Source: Acidobacteriota bacterium (lineage in GTDB: Bacteria > Acidobacteriota > Blastocatellia > UBA7656). From it: DNA of 64,000 nt. The stretch spans positions 85,751 through 149,750 of the forward strand of contig JACQDB010000036.1 in assembly GCA_016201275.1 (NCBI GenBank). The letters are read 5' to 3'. The notes beneath the pieces are model-generated. The model was given only the letters and a program-made list of their open reading frames with translations. It had not been told where the DNA came from and did no database searches. This document shows positions 6,996 through 17,057 of the stretch, one piece after another; the stretch's first letter is position 1, and each line of letters begins with the position of its first letter. Position numbers and translations under genes: made by a program.

Positions 6996-9605
6996 TCATT
7001 CATAGCGGAGCGCAATCATGGGGTCCACTTTTGTCGCCCGTAGCGATGGCAGATAACAAGCCAGCAACCCAACCAACAGTAACAATGCCGTGACTCCTAT
7101 GAAGGTCAGCGGATCGGTCGCACTCACCTCAAAGAGTAAATGCCCAATCAAACGTGTCAGCACGAAAGCTCCACCTAAACCAAGTACAATGCCGAGCAAC
7201 ACTAATTTCATGCCCTGCCCAATGAGCAGTCGCAATACGTCAGCGACCCGCGCACCGAGAGCGATCCGAATGCCGATCTCCTGAGTGCGCTGGGTCACCG
7301 CATAAGCGGTCACGCTGTAAATACCTAGCGCGGCCAGCAGCAGGGCGGTGGCGGCAAAGCTGCCGAAGATCACCAGACCGAAGCGGCGATTGTCGAGTGA
7401 GGATGAAAAGATTTGGCCGAGGGTGTGAAAGTTGGCTGGGACCTCGCGATTGAGTGATTGCAGCGCACTCCGCATCGCCGGAATCAAGGTCTTCACGTCT
7501 CCTTGGGTGCGTGCGACGATGGCAAAATCTTCGGCTTGCTCTGGCCGTTGCAAATAGTGAACGTAAACCGTCGGCTGGGCTTTCGCTTCCAAACCGAATT
7601 CGCGCACATCGCTGACCACGCCGACCACGCGCAGCAAATGCATGTCGCCGTCCATATTGCCAAATTGGATGCCTTTGCCGAGCGGGTTTTCGTTCGGCCA
7701 ATATTGGCGCGCCAGTGATTCGCTAATCAGCGCAACTTGCGGTGTCTCCGCCCCGTCGCTTGGATCAAAGAGGCGTCCACGCAGCAAGGGTATGCCCATA
7801 GCGTTGAAATAACCGGGACTGGCAACGCGAAATTCGCCATAGCCTTTCAACGTCGGATTATTGTCAATCAGGAACTGACCATTGGCAGCGCCGCCGGTCA
7901 TAGGCAAGCCGTTGACGCCGCCAACCGCCGTGACACCGGGCAACGCGGCCAGACGTTCGAGCGCCTGTTGATAAAAGCTGGCTCGGCGTTGCGACGATTC
8001 ATCGTTCAAGGAAATCTCCATCGCCACGGCGCTCTCGGTGCGAAAGCCCGGATCAATTTCCAACACCTTGACGAAGCTCTTGATGAGCAGCCCTGCGCCC
8101 ACTAACAGTACAATGGTGAACGCCACTTGAGTCACTACGAGCATCGCACGCAAACGATGGCTCGCAGCGTTGGCCGATTGTCCCCGTGCAGTTTCTTTCA
8201 AGCCCTTTTGTACCTCGCGTCCGCCGAAACGCAGCAGCGGCACCAAACTGAGCGCTACCGCCACCAGCGACGCGAGCGCGAAAGTGAAGGCCAGCGCACG
8301 CATATTGACGCTGATCTCGTCAGCGCGCGGCAGATTGCCATGATTGAGACCGATCAAGGCGTCCACGCCCCAGAATGAAAACACTGCTCCCACCACCCCA
8401 GCCACCAACGCGAGCATCAGATTTTCGGTGATGAATTGCTGCGCCAGCCGTCCGCGCGTCGCGCCCAACGCCGTTCGCACCGCGAACTCGCGTTGTCGCG
8501 CCATTGCTTGCGCGAGCAGTAAATTGGCGACGTTGGTGCAAGCCACGAGGAGCAAAAAGCCCACCGCCGCCAGCATCATCAGCAAGCTCTGACTGACCTC
8601 GCCAACCATCGCTTCTTTCAAAGGCAGTGCCGCCACGTCAACCATATCTATGTCTGCGCCGTTCTCCAGCTTGAGTTGTTTGCCAATTATGCTCAGATCC
8701 GCACGCGCTTGTACGAGGGTCACGCCATCACGCAAGCGCGCGAGGACGCGCTTACCGTGCGCTGTCCGGGATTCCGATGATGGAGATTGTTCAATCGGCA
8801 GCCAGATTTCTGTATCTTTGGGAAAGTTGAAACTTTGCGGCATGACTCCAATGACTGTATAACTGGTGTCGCCGATGCGGAGCGGCGTCGCCAGCAGATC
8901 ATCCCGGCTGCCGAGTAGTCTTTGCCAATATCCATGACTTACCACCGCAACCGGATGGCCGCCGACTTTGGCTTCTTCGGGTAAGAAGCTACGCCCGTTT
9001 GCCGGTTGCACACCAAGGGTCTTGAAAAAGTCGCCTGATACATAGGCGACATCCGTGCGTACCGGCTCGCTGCCGCCGAGGACAGCTGTCGGCCCCATAA
9101 TGTATTCCGCTGCTGCCGCGAGCGTGTGATTGCGCGCACGCACATCCAAGAAGTTCGGTTCGGCGAAAGTGATTTGTCTGCCCGTGGGGTCAACTTCTCT
9201 GAGGCTGACAATCTTTTCCGCCTGCGGGTACGGCAGCGGACGCAGCAGCACCGCATCCACGATGCTGAAGATCGCCGTGCAAGCGCCAATGCCGAGCGCC
9301 AAGGTAAACACCACGATGGCGGTGAATCCAGGCTTCTTCAACAACATTCGTGTGCTGTAGCTCAGATCTTGCCCTATTTCTTCCAAGCCTCGGACTCCAC
9401 GCGTATCCCGGCTTTCTTCCTTTACCTGTTCCAGGCCACCAAAGCTGCGGAGTGCCGCGTTGCGCGCCTCTTCAGGCGTCAGCCCACGTTGAAGGTTCTG
9501 CTCTATCTCTTTCTCCAGATGAAAGCGCAGTTCCTCATCCAATTCCCGCTCCATCTCCGTTTTGTGGAATAAAGCACGCAGTCGCAGTTTTAGCTTGTTG
9601 AGCAT
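6996..9605 (-). CDS. ADOP-family ABC transporter permease (MacB/FtsX type)
   Basis: 869-residue permease of the acidobacterial duplicated orphan permease family. A cytoplasmic N-terminal segment (about 1-85, with LDEELRFHLEKE and the LTPEEARNAALRSFGG motif) precedes the first membrane helix (about 93-118). A MacB-type extracytoplasmic domain, three helices, a second MacB-like domain and three C-terminal FtsX helices follow, so two permease halves are fused. No ATPase is encoded beside it, as is usual for this orphan family. It lies downstream of a PadR regulator on the same strand, the standard pairing in Acidobacteriota. The substrate is unknown. Confidence 0.92.
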   Translation of the reverse strand: MLNKLKLRLRALFHKTEMERELDEELRFHLEKEIEQNLQRGLTPEEARNAALRSFGGLEQVKEESRDTRGVRGLEEIGQDLSYSTRMLLKKPGFTAIVVFTLALGIGACTAIFSIVDAVLLRPLPYPQAEKIVSLREVDPTGRQITFAEPNFLDVRARNHTLAAAAEYIMGPTAVLGGSEPVRTDVAYVSGDFFKTLGVQPANGRSFLPEEAKVGGHPVAVVSHGYWQRLLGSRDDLLATPLRIGDTSYTVIGVMPQSFNFPKDTEIWLPIEQSPSSESRTAHGKRVLARLRDGVTLVQARADLSIIGKQLKLENGADIDMVDVAALPLKEAMVGEVSQSLLMMLAAVGFLLLVACTNVANLLLAQAMARQREFAVRTALGATRGRLAQQFITENLMLALVAGVVGAVFSFWGVDALIGLNHGNLPRADEISVNMRALAFTFALASLVAVALSLVPLLRFGGREVQKGLKETARGQSANAASHRLRAMLVVTQVAFTIVLLVGAGLLIKSFVKVLEIDPGFRTESAVAMEISLNDESSQRRASFYQQALERLAALPGVTAVGGVNGLPMTGGAANGQFLIDNNPTLKGYGEFRVASPGYFNAMGIPLLRGRLFDPSDGAETPQVALISESLARQYWPNENPLGKGIQFGNMDGDMHLLRVVGVVSDVREFGLEAKAQPTVYVHYLQRPEQAEDFAIVARTQGDVKTLIPAMRSALQSLNREVPANFHTLGQIFSSSLDNRRFGLVIFGSFAATALLLAALGIYSVTAYAVTQRTQEIGIRIALGARVADVLRLLIGQGMKLVLLGIVLGLGGAFVLTRLIGHLLFEVSATDPLTFIGVTALLLLVGLLACYLPSLRATKVDPMIALRYE

Positions 9606-9722
9606 CTTTCGCCTCCTTCCGCCCTAGGTAGGTGTGCAAAAGTTTGTTGAAAAATAGTCATAAAAACCCTTGTTTTTCGGGCTTTTTGATCAACTTTTTT
9701 CAAGACACCCAGGCAAACCTAC
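9605..9722 (-). promoter_or_regulatory. PadR-ADOP spacer with a weak terminator-like hairpin
   Basis: The spacer between the PadR gene and the permease holds AAAAACCC and GGGCTTTTT arms about 8 nt apart near 9664-9690. As written it could act as an attenuator between regulator and permease. The stem is short and rich in A-T, so this is a weak call. Confidence 0.25.
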
Positions 9723-10055
9723 TTAGGTAGTTTTCAGTATCAGTTTTACCGCTCCGGTGAAGCGCTCCCAGATCTCGGTCTCCGCCGCTAACTGTTTGCG
9801 CCCGGCAGCCGTCAGCTTATAGAACTTTGCCCGACGATTGTTTTCTGATGCGCCCCACTCCGAAGCGATCCAGCCTTGCGCCTCCAGCCGATGCAGCGCT
9901 GGGTAGAGGGACCCTTGCCCCACACGCAGTATCCCCTGCGAGACTTGCTGGATGCGCTGCGCGATGTCCCAGCCGTGCGTCGGCCCGGCCTGTAGGGTTT
10001 TAAGCACTAGCAGGTCGAGCGTCCCTTGTAATAAATCAGTCTGTATGTTCTTCAT
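9723..10055 (-). CDS. PadR-family transcriptional regulator
   Basis: 110-residue PadR regulator with a winged-helix DNA-binding domain covering most of the protein (LLVLKTLQAGPTHGWDIA, then GSLYPALHRLEAQGWI), and a short C-terminal dimerisation helix. The ATG at 10055 is chosen because GAGGGG lies just upstream; longer starts (to 10160) add residues outside the family pattern. It precedes the ADOP permease and is expected to repress its own operon. Confidence 0.92.
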   Translation of the reverse strand: MKNIQTDLLQGTLDLLVLKTLQAGPTHGWDIAQRIQQVSQGILRVGQGSLYPALHRLEAQGWIASEWGASENNRRAKFYKLTAAGRKQLAAETEIWERFTGAVKLILKTT

Positions 10056-10160
10056 CGGTTTTTCCCCTCGGCAAACGACAGGAGACAGCGTACCCGATGA
10101 CTTGTCGAACGTCAACAGGAGAGAAGGAGAGGCTGACTGAAATTCATAGCCGTAGCTCAC

Positions 10161-10496
10161 TAGGTGCGATGTTGGTCGCCCTTGACTTGAAACAACCAGT
10201 GCGGGAACTTTTCGCGCCCATCACCGAAAGGGGGTGCGGAAACCGCGCCGAGGAATTTTCGTGTGCCAAGCACTGTGCCGAAATCCCTGCGAAGAATTAG
10301 CTTGGAGTGGGTCGCCAGAATGGCAACAAACAAAGTCTATAAAAACATCTGCTACGGTTTGGTAATGCCGCCAAGTCGTTCTAAAATGCCAGTGACAGGT
10401 GTTTTCAAAGCCAACTCTGTAGTTTGAGTTTCGTTAGGTTCAGTTATTCAGAGTTGGCTTCATTTGTCTAAAACTGTTCGACCCATTAATTACTTT
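10161..10496. other. Divergent intergenic region
   Basis: About 340 bp between the leftward PadR gene and the rightward glycosyltransferase gene. It should carry both promoters, but I see no convincing -35/-10 pair, hairpin or coding region. Confidence 0.4.
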
Positions 10497-11273
10497 ATGT
10501 CTTTGCTATTATCCATCATCATACCGGCCTACAACGAAGAGCAGCGCATCGCGCCAAGTCTCGACAAGATTTTGAGCTTTCTGGCTTCGCGTGACTATCG
10601 CGCCGAAGTCGTTATCGTCAACGATGGCTCGACCGACAATACGGCAGCTTATGTCTTGAGTCGCAGCGACGAATTTCAAGCCGCAGGCATACCCTTGCGA
10701 GTCTTGACCAATCGCCCGAATCGCGGCAAAGGCTACAGCGTCAAACGCGGCATTGCCGAAGCCCACGGCGAGATCGCGCTCTTCACGGATGCCGACCTTT
10801 CTTCGCCCATCACCGAAGCGCCGAAATTGCTCGACCCGATCATTCAAAATCACGCCGATGTGACCTTCGGTTCACGCGCTCTGCACCGCGAATTAATCGG
10901 CGAACGCCAGCCGCTGTACAGAGATTTCGGCGGACGGGTTTTCAATTTCTTCTTGCGAACTATCACCGGTTTGAAATTTCAGGACACCCAATGCGGCTTC
11001 AAAGCGTTCCGCCGCAAAGACTCATTGGCCGTTTTTGAGCGGCAATCTATTGATGGCTTCGGCTTTGACCCCGAAGTGCTGTTCATCGCTCAGAAACAAG
11101 GGCTGCGATTGATGGAAGTGCCGGTGATCTGGAACGATGTGCCGGGCAGCAAGGTCGGCAATTACGCGCTCGCTTCCGTGAAGATGACCGCAGACCTGGT
11201 GCAGATTCGCCTCAATAATCTCAAAGGCCGCTACGACGCCGAAATGAAAATCCGCCAAGAGGTCGGCAATTAA
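10497..11273 (+). CDS. Family 2 glycosyltransferase (dolichyl-phosphate glucosyltransferase-like)
   Basis: 258 residues from the ATG at 10497 (a TTG at 10464 is also open). The GT-A fold shows LSIIIPAYNEEQRI at the N-terminus, VNDGSTDNT, and FTDADLSSP as the DXD-type metal site. The region after residue 150 (DTQCGFKAFRR, GFGFDPEVLF) matches the polyprenyl/dolichyl-phosphate glucosyl- or mannosyltransferase subgroup. There are no membrane helices at the C-terminus. It likely loads a sugar on a lipid carrier for envelope glycan synthesis; the sugar is not known. Confidence 0.85.
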   Translation: MSLLLSIIIPAYNEEQRIAPSLDKILSFLASRDYRAEVVIVNDGSTDNTAAYVLSRSDEFQAAGIPLRVLTNRPNRGKGYSVKRGIAEAHGEIALFTDADLSSPITEAPKLLDPIIQNHADVTFGSRALHRELIGERQPLYRDFGGRVFNFFLRTITGLKFQDTQCGFKAFRRKDSLAVFERQSIDGFGFDPEVLFIAQKQGLRLMEVPVIWNDVPGSKVGNYALASVKMTADLVQIRLNNLKGRYDAEMKIRQEVGN

Positions 11274-11321
11274 AACTTGTCGGTTGTTGACTTCCCGTAA
11301 AACCTCGTAATCATAAAAGAG

Positions 11322-12056
11322 ATGATTCGCTTAAACGTAAACATAGACCACATCGCGACGCTGAGGCAGGCGCGCAAAGCCTTCGAGCCAAGCGTGGTGG
11401 CGGCGGCAATCCTTGCCGACCTGGCGGGAGCCAGCGGCATCACCATACATCTGCGTGGTGACCGCCGCCACATACAGGACGACGACGCCAGAGTGTTGCG
11501 CTCGGTGGTCAAGACGCATTTGAATTTAGAGATGGCGGTCACAGATGAAATGATAGCGATAGCTGCGGAAATCACACCGACTGCCGTAACCCTGGTTCCC
11601 GAAAGCCCTAACGAAATCACTACAGAAGGTGGGCTGAATGTGTTGGCGCACGAGGTTGAGATCAAGAAGGCAACAGGCGCTTTGCAGCACGCCGGAGTAT
11701 TGGTCAGTATTTTTATAGACCCTGTGCTGGAACAAGTAGAAGCCAGTTGCCGAGCCGGGGCGCAACAGATTGAAATCTGCACGGCGCGTTATGCCGACCT
11801 GACCGACCCGCGACATTCGCCTCAATCCGCATTGGTGACCGAAGAATTGTTTCGCCTCCGTGCGGTCGCCAGACGCGCCGGCGAACTCGGTATGCAGGTC
11901 GCCGCCGGTCACGGCTTAACCTATCGCAATGTGCGAGCGGTCGCCGCGATTGAACCCGTAGAAGAGCTCAACATCGGCCACAACATCATCGCCCGCGCCG
12001 CGCTCGTCGGCCTGGAGCGCGCCGTCACAGAGATGCTCGCGGCGATGAACGGTTAG
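11322..12056 (+). CDS. pdxJ: Pyridoxine 5'-phosphate synthase
   Basis: PdxJ joins 1-deoxy-xylulose 5-phosphate and 3-amino-2-oxopropyl phosphate to make pyridoxine 5'-phosphate. The 244-residue length is normal. The N-terminal LNVNIDHIATLRQAR and the HLRGDRRHIQDDD stretch are hallmark segments; AAGHGLTYRNV and ELNIGHNIIARA close the TIM barrel. It starts about 50 nt after the glycosyltransferase on the same strand. Its presence indicates the DXP-dependent route to vitamin B6. Confidence 0.97.
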   Translation: MIRLNVNIDHIATLRQARKAFEPSVVAAAILADLAGASGITIHLRGDRRHIQDDDARVLRSVVKTHLNLEMAVTDEMIAIAAEITPTAVTLVPESPNEITTEGGLNVLAHEVEIKKATGALQHAGVLVSIFIDPVLEQVEASCRAGAQQIEICTARYADLTDPRHSPQSALVTEELFRLRAVARRAGELGMQVAAGHGLTYRNVRAVAAIEPVEELNIGHNIIARAALVGLERAVTEMLAAMNG

Positions 12057-12233
12057 CTGATTGGAAAGAATGAGACACCCATTTTTTTATTGATCCACTT
12101 CTTGAATCGTTAGAGACTCTGCTACTGCTGATATACAAAAATTGAGCTAAGTTTTGCTTGACCCCCCGCCGGTTTGGCCTGTTGTTTCATCATTGCCCCT
12201 TGCGGTTTCAAGCAAAGAAAAAGAGGGAGAAAT

Positions 12234-13325
12234 ATGGATGACAGCGAAGGCATTCCAGAACAACCCGAAACAACCCTCATAGACATTATTTATCCCGAAG
12301 AAGGCCTGATGTGTTTCCTCATCAGATTGTATCTGATGCTTGGCAGTGCTGGAGGAATTGTCTTTCTAGCCTATGCTCTGTTAGTCGTCAAAGCCTACTA
12401 TGGCACTTTTGAAAAAGAGGTTTTCTTACTAATCCTCTATTTATTTTTCACGCTCTTTGGTTGCCTGAAAAGAATGAGTCTCAAGGGATTTATTATTTTA
12501 GGTCTGGTATTGAACCTGCCTCTGTTAGCGTATATTGCTTATCTTAGTTTGCAAAGCAAGGGATTTTTTCTTTGGCACGGAATCTATTTATCTTTTCCAT
12601 TCTCTTGGCTCGCTTTATTTGTTTCCCGTTTGATCGAGAAGAGAAAAATGCCTGTCATTTGGAAGATCGTTTTTGCCCTTAGCTATTTTGGAATAGGCAT
12701 AGGAGGTTTGTACACATTACAAGCAATGCCTCCGTCTAGAGTTCCCCCAGATGTGTCCCTTACTGAGGCGGCTTCTAATGGAAATGCTCGACAGGTTCGG
12801 GAACTGCTTGAACAAGGTTCCGATGTAGAAGCAAAAGACCCGGCAGGTTGGACTCCCCTTATGCGGGCGGCGCAATCCCACCACACAACGGTTATACAAA
12901 TACTGCTGGATAATGGCGCAAACCCGAATGTCTCTGAAGATATTAGAGGTATGAATGCGTTGCTGTTAGCCGTAGAGAGTAAAAACCTATCCAGTGCTTT
13001 GGTTTTGCTTAACCATAACGCAAATGTGAATACTCCTAACAGGGGTGGCTATACCCCTTTAATGCTGGCTGTCCAAAGCGGAGAGGTCGAGATGGTTCAA
13101 CTGCTGATTGATAGAGGAGCTGATATAACGGCGCGAATCGGTAATGGGGAAACGGCTTTGGATGTGGCTTTGGAGTTTCGAGAAGGGTTCAACCAACATG
13201 ACTTGGAAGCGAAAACACAAGCCGCCAACAGAAAACATACGGATCATGCTGTGGTGTTTAAAGACCCTAAAGCCAATTTCGATAAAATTATTCAATTACT
13301 CAAAAGCATAAGTGCACCGCAATAA
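12234..13325 (+). CDS. Membrane protein with C-terminal ankyrin repeats
   Basis: 363 residues from the ATG at 12234, which follows GAGGGAG. The first half has five predicted membrane helices; the second half has three ankyrin repeats (LTEAASNGNARQVRELLEQG, then GWTPLMRAAQSHHTTVIQIL and GYTPLMLAVQSGEVEMVQLL) and a degenerate final one. Ankyrin repeats mediate protein binding, presumably on the cytoplasmic face. The partner is unknown. The gene is somewhat AT-richer than its neighbours and stands alone, converging on ddl. Confidence 0.8.
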   Translation: MDDSEGIPEQPETTLIDIIYPEEGLMCFLIRLYLMLGSAGGIVFLAYALLVVKAYYGTFEKEVFLLILYLFFTLFGCLKRMSLKGFIILGLVLNLPLLAYIAYLSLQSKGFFLWHGIYLSFPFSWLALFVSRLIEKRKMPVIWKIVFALSYFGIGIGGLYTLQAMPPSRVPPDVSLTEAASNGNARQVRELLEQGSDVEAKDPAGWTPLMRAAQSHHTTVIQILLDNGANPNVSEDIRGMNALLLAVESKNLSSALVLLNHNANVNTPNRGGYTPLMLAVQSGEVEMVQLLIDRGADITARIGNGETALDVALEFREGFNQHDLEAKTQAANRKHTDHAVVFKDPKANFDKIIQLLKSISAPQ

Positions 13326-13358
13326 TTATAAAGAGATATTTTGAAGTTTTGTTTATCG

Positions 13359-14528
13359 TCAGCGTGGTTGATAGCTGGTCAAATTACGCGAGCGGTCGGC
13401 GTGACGCTCGATAGCCAACGCAATCAATCTATCAATCAATTCGCTGTAAGCGATGCCGCTGGCTTCCCACATTTTGGGGTACATACTGATGGAGGTGAAG
13501 CCTGGCATGGTGTTGACTTCGTTGATAATCACGCGATTGGTTTGATGCTCAACAAAAAAATCGGCGCGTGCTAATCCCGAACCATCGAGGGCGCGAAAGG
13601 CGCAAATCGCATCTTCTTGGATCTTCTTGAGAATCTTCTTAGGCAGTTTCGCAGGAATTTCGGGGCGGGATTTTCCGTCAATATATTTGTCGTTGTAATC
13701 ATAAAATTCGTGACCTTGCCCGATGATGATTTCCCCCGGCAGACTGGCAATCGGCTGGTCGTTGCCTAATATAGCAACTTCGATTTCGCGGCCATTGACG
13801 GCTTGTTCGACGAGGATGCGGCGGTCATAACGCGCTGCGTCGTTGATGGCTGCGATCAATTCTGTTTTATCATCGGCTTTGGAAACGCCTACCGATGAGC
13901 CTAAATTGGCGGGCTTGACGAACACCGGAAAGCCCAAAGCCTGGCTGATCTTCTTGATGATTTTCTTTGGCTGTTGCTCCCAGGCCGAACGCAGAAACCA
14001 TTGGTAAGGGCAAACGGTCAACCCCGCCTGTTGAAACAACTGCTTCATCACGACCTTGTCCATGCCGGTCGCAGACGCCAGCACGCCGCATCCGACATAC
14101 GGAACCGCCGCCATTTCCAGCAACCCTTGAATGGTGCCGTCTTCGCCGAAGGTCCCGTGCAATACGGGAAAGATGACATCCAGTTTTTTGCTCTTGAGGG
14201 CTTGCCCCGCGCCGTCCAATTGCAGCAAGCCTTTTTGGGTAGGGTCGCCGATGATGGCAACCTGTTGAGGCAACGCCGACGCCATCACCGCCTCCGGCAA
14301 TAGCGCACGAGCATTTCCGGCCACCAGCCATTTGCCTTCAGGGGTGATGCCAATCGGCACGACTTCGTACTTCGCTTTGTCTATCGCCTTGATGACCGAT
14401 TCGGCAGACCGCAAAGAGACTTCGTGTTCACCAGACCTGCCGCCAAAAATTACGCCTACTCTGAGTTTATTTGCCAAGTATGTCTGTAGCCTTTCATCGC
14501 TTATAATTATTTTTCGCCGTTCTCTCAT
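13359..14528 (-). CDS. ddl: D-alanine--D-alanine ligase
   Basis: ATP-grasp ligase making D-Ala-D-Ala for peptidoglycan. 389 residues, with [16 protein letters not shown] at the N-terminal domain start, the [15 protein letters not shown] substrate-site loop, [15 protein letters not shown] in the ATP-grasp core, and [17 protein letters not shown] with the metal ligands at the C-terminus. The N-terminus may start up to 20 residues later. It converges with the ankyrin gene and lies downstream of the Rpn-type nuclease gene on the same strand. Confidence 0.96.
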   Translation of the reverse strand: MRERRKIIISDERLQTYLANKLRVGVIFGGRSGEHEVSLRSAESVIKAIDKAKYEVVPIGITPEGKWLVAGNARALLPEAVMASALPQQVAIIGDPTQKGLLQLDGAGQALKSKKLDVIFPVLHGTFGEDGTIQGLLEMAAVPYVGCGVLASATGMDKVVMKQLFQQAGLTVCPYQWFLRSAWEQQPKKIIKKISQALGFPVFVKPANLGSSVGVSKADDKTELIAAINDAARYDRRILVEQAVNGREIEVAILGNDQPIASLPGEIIIGQGHEFYDYNDKYIDGKSRPEIPAKLPKKILKKIQEDAICAFRALDGSGLARADFFVEHQTNRVIINEVNTMPGFTSISMYPKMWEASGIAYSELIDRLIALAIERHADRSRNLTSYQPR

Positions 14529-14558
14529 CGAGCTAAATTAGAGAGAAGGCTTTGTGGT

Positions 14559-15443
14559 TCACGAACGGGTGCGGCGTTTCGGTTTTTGCTGATGCTGACG
14601 CACAAAGTCTTCCGACACCTCGAAAATTTCGGCGATTTCGGCAACCGATAATTTCCCCAACGCCAGCGATTTTTTTATGCGCTCGACCTTTTCTTTCTGT
14701 CTGCCTTGTACTTCCCCTTTTTCTTCGCCCTCATCGAAAGCTGTGTCAAGGACATTTTTTAAATCGCGATAAACCTTCAGACTGCGCTCATACTCGCTGC
14801 GCTCTTTCCTGTTGTAGTTGGCAATTTCCGCTCTCATAAACCCTCTACGAAATAAATCTTCCTGCAAAACCCTGGGGATGCTCTGAAAATCTTCCAAGTT
14901 CTTGATGAAGTATAGCCATTTGTCCAGATGCGTTTCTAGTTCGGCGGCAGTCTTTTTGAATTTGGGCATCTCGATGTAGCAATAGGCGAGCTTATCATAA
15001 AAGACCTTGTGGCGTTGCGTCTTCAATTGAACGAGGTGCAGATAGTCGGGGTTGTCGCTTTCGCTCTCAAAAACAAAATCCAGTATGCCTATGCAATACA
15101 CCGCTGTCAGATGGTAATCCCACTCGCCCATCTCGGCTTGCTCACGAATCGGAAAGGTCGAGTAGAAGATCGTCCGCTCTTTGAAATAATGCTGTCTGGC
15201 CTTTTGTAGTTCAACGATAAACCGGCTGCCGTGCTGGTCTTGGCAATAGATGTCGTATATCGCTTTGCGATCCACGTTCGTGCCGCCAAGTTGCTCGCTG
15301 TTTTTGAATTCGAGGGTGACGATTTGCCGCTCTTTGGGCAGCAGTTGATTGAGGAAATCGGCCAGCAAATCTTTGCTACCGGCTTCGCCAAACAACTTCT
15401 TGAAGCCGAAATCGGTAAATGGATTGACGTACTTGGTGAGCAT
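14559..15443 (-). CDS. Rpn/PD-(D/E)XK nuclease family protein
   Basis: 294-residue member of the Rpn (recombination-promoting nuclease, formerly 'putative transposase') family. The N-terminus YVNPFTDFGFKKLFGE is diagnostic, and the nuclease core shows DRKAIYDIYCQD followed by FIVELQKA, the D...E-x-Q form of the active site. The C-terminal third is a charged helix ending in a short Lys/Arg tail. No terminal inverted repeats flank it, so this is probably a resident gene rather than an active transposon. Confidence 0.88.
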   Translation of the reverse strand: MLTKYVNPFTDFGFKKLFGEAGSKDLLADFLNQLLPKERQIVTLEFKNSEQLGGTNVDRKAIYDIYCQDQHGSRFIVELQKARQHYFKERTIFYSTFPIREQAEMGEWDYHLTAVYCIGILDFVFESESDNPDYLHLVQLKTQRHKVFYDKLAYCYIEMPKFKKTAAELETHLDKWLYFIKNLEDFQSIPRVLQEDLFRRGFMRAEIANYNRKERSEYERSLKVYRDLKNVLDTAFDEGEEKGEVQGRQKEKVERIKKSLALGKLSVAEIAEIFEVSEDFVRQHQQKPKRRTRS

Positions 15444-15460
15444 TTCAGGTGGTTAAAAAA

Positions 15461-16372
15461 TCACAGAATTTTTTTGCCAAGGGCGGACAAAATCAACTCG
15501 ACTGCCAGCGTGCCGGTTTGATTCGAGGTGTCGTACAACGGATTGACTTCAGTGATCTCTATGGACAATACCTTGCCGGTGTCTGCCAGTTTTTCCATGG
15601 CCAGATGACTCTCTCGATAAGTCGCGCCGCCACGTTCAGGAGTGCCAACGCCGGGCGCATAAAACGGGTCTATGAAATCCATGTCCATCGTCACATGAAA
15701 TCCGACCGTGCCGTTAGCGGCAAGGGCGGCGGCCTCTTGGATGACATCGGCCATGCCGCGTTCGTCCATTTCGCTCATGGTGATGACGCGAATGTTCAAC
15801 GCTTTGAGCAGTTCGCGTTCCGGCGGGTCAATGCTGCGCGCCCCTATAATCACAGTGTTTTCCGGCAACACTTTGGGCGCGAATCCGGCAACCTCGGTCA
15901 ACTCTTTCGCGCCGCGTCCGAGCAGCGCCGCCAACGGCATCCCGTGAATATTGCCCGAAGGCGTGGAGTCGGGAGTGTTGACATCGGTATGCGCGTCCAG
16001 CCAGACAATGCCGATTTTCTGATTCTGTTTTTGATAATACGACGCCACTCCGGCGACGCTGCCAATAGCTATCGAATGATCGCCGCCCAGAATCACCGGT
16101 ATAGCGCCTTCCACCAGCGCCGCCTCGACCATTTGCGCCAGTTCTTCGGAGGCTTCGGCAATCTCTTTCAAATAATGGGCGCGTGGATTGGTGGCGGTCA
16201 TCGCTTCGGGCGGATGCACATGAACATTGCCAGCGTCCGCAACCGCGAACCCTTGCAAGGCGATGGCCTGATTCACTCCGGCTATGCGAATCGCCGAAGG
16301 CCCCATATCTACACCGCGCCGCCCTGCGCCTAAATCCATAGGCACGCCGATAATCTTCACGCTCTTTTTCAT
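15461..16372 (-). CDS. rocF: Arginase
   Basis: Hydrolyses arginine to ornithine and urea with a two-manganese centre. All ligand motifs are present: [18 protein letters not shown], and [17 protein letters not shown]. 303 residues from the ATG at 16372. [14 protein letters not shown] matches arginase rather than agmatinase, and the overall length fits. It lies downstream of the LOG-family gene with an inverted repeat between them. Confidence 0.94.
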   Translation of the reverse strand: MKKSVKIIGVPMDLGAGRRGVDMGPSAIRIAGVNQAIALQGFAVADAGNVHVHPPEAMTATNPRAHYLKEIAEASEELAQMVEAALVEGAIPVILGGDHSIAIGSVAGVASYYQKQNQKIGIVWLDAHTDVNTPDSTPSGNIHGMPLAALLGRGAKELTEVAGFAPKVLPENTVIIGARSIDPPERELLKALNIRVITMSEMDERGMADVIQEAAALAANGTVGFHVTMDMDFIDPFYAPGVGTPERGGATYRESHLAMEKLADTGKVLSIEITEVNPLYDTSNQTGTLAVELILSALGKKIL

Positions 16373-16385
16373 AACCACCTCATCG

Positions 16386-16453
16386 TTTGGCGTACCACCT
16401 TCTGGCGGAAGGATTCGTTACATCAAGATTCCGCCTGTAGGCGGTACGCCAAA
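16386..16453. repeat. Nested inverted repeat between the arginase and LOG genes
   Basis: Outer arms TTTGGCGTACC (16386-16396) and GGTACGCCAAA (16443-16453), inner arms GGCGGAA (16404-16410) and TTCCGCC (16429-16435). It could form a long hairpin between two same-strand genes. It resembles a REP-type palindrome more than a classical terminator because no T-run follows. Confidence 0.65.
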
Positions 16454-16456
16454 CCT

Positions 16457-16990
16457 TCATAACTTTTCTTTCAATATAGCCACCGCTTCGTCCGCTGTCG
16501 CCGCAAAAAGTAAGTGTGACAAATCCTGCTCGGATACGACAAGGTGTTTTTGCATTGCATCCATCAGCTTCACCCAGCAATCGCCCAATAAAATCAGGGG
16601 TTTTGATGGCATCACGCGAGTCGTCAATTTATTCCACACCAGAGAAATTTCGGTGACGGTTCCCATACCGCCACGCAAAGCGACATAGCCCTCCGATTCG
16701 TTGATTAATTTTTCGAGCCGCGAATAAAAATCTTTGCTCGGCTCGATTTTTTTTAAGTAGGAATTTGGCACGGCGGCAAATTGCATCATGGTGATGCCGA
16801 TAACGTGGCCTCCGGCTTCGTGCGCGCCTTTGCTTATCGCTTCCATGATTCCGGCATAGCCGCCTGAACAGACCTCAAAGCCTGCTTCGACCAGCAAGCG
16901 TCCGAGCTTCAAAGCTTCCTGATACTCTGCGCTTTCGGCATTGCAACGTGCGCCGCCGAACACCGTGATTCTTTTTCTTGTCCCCCTCAT
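16457..16990 (-). CDS. LOG-family protein (phosphoribohydrolase-like)
   Basis: 177-residue Rossmann-type protein of the TIGR00730/LOG family, whose studied members release a base from nucleoside 5'-monophosphates (cytokinin activation in plants). GGYAGIMEAISKGAHEAGG is the nucleotide-binding segment and RGGMGTVTEI is a variant of the PGGxGTxxE motif with Arg for Pro. That substitution and the bacterial setting leave the natural substrate open. Confidence 0.85.
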   Translation of the reverse strand: MRGTRKRITVFGGARCNAESAEYQEALKLGRLLVEAGFEVCSGGYAGIMEAISKGAHEAGGHVIGITMMQFAAVPNSYLKKIEPSKDFYSRLEKLINESEGYVALRGGMGTVTEISLVWNKLTTRVMPSKPLILLGDCWVKLMDAMQKHLVVSEQDLSHLLFAATADEAVAILKEKL

Positions 16991-17057
16991 CTAGGTTTCT
17001 CCTTATGACCAAGCAGATTGAAAAAATTGGCAATTTGAGTTTTACGGCAAGACCTGA

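Noticed and set aside
15449..16333. 294-residue + strand open frame opposite arginase
   Set aside because: Arginase motifs on the minus strand are complete; the + frame has no recognisable features.
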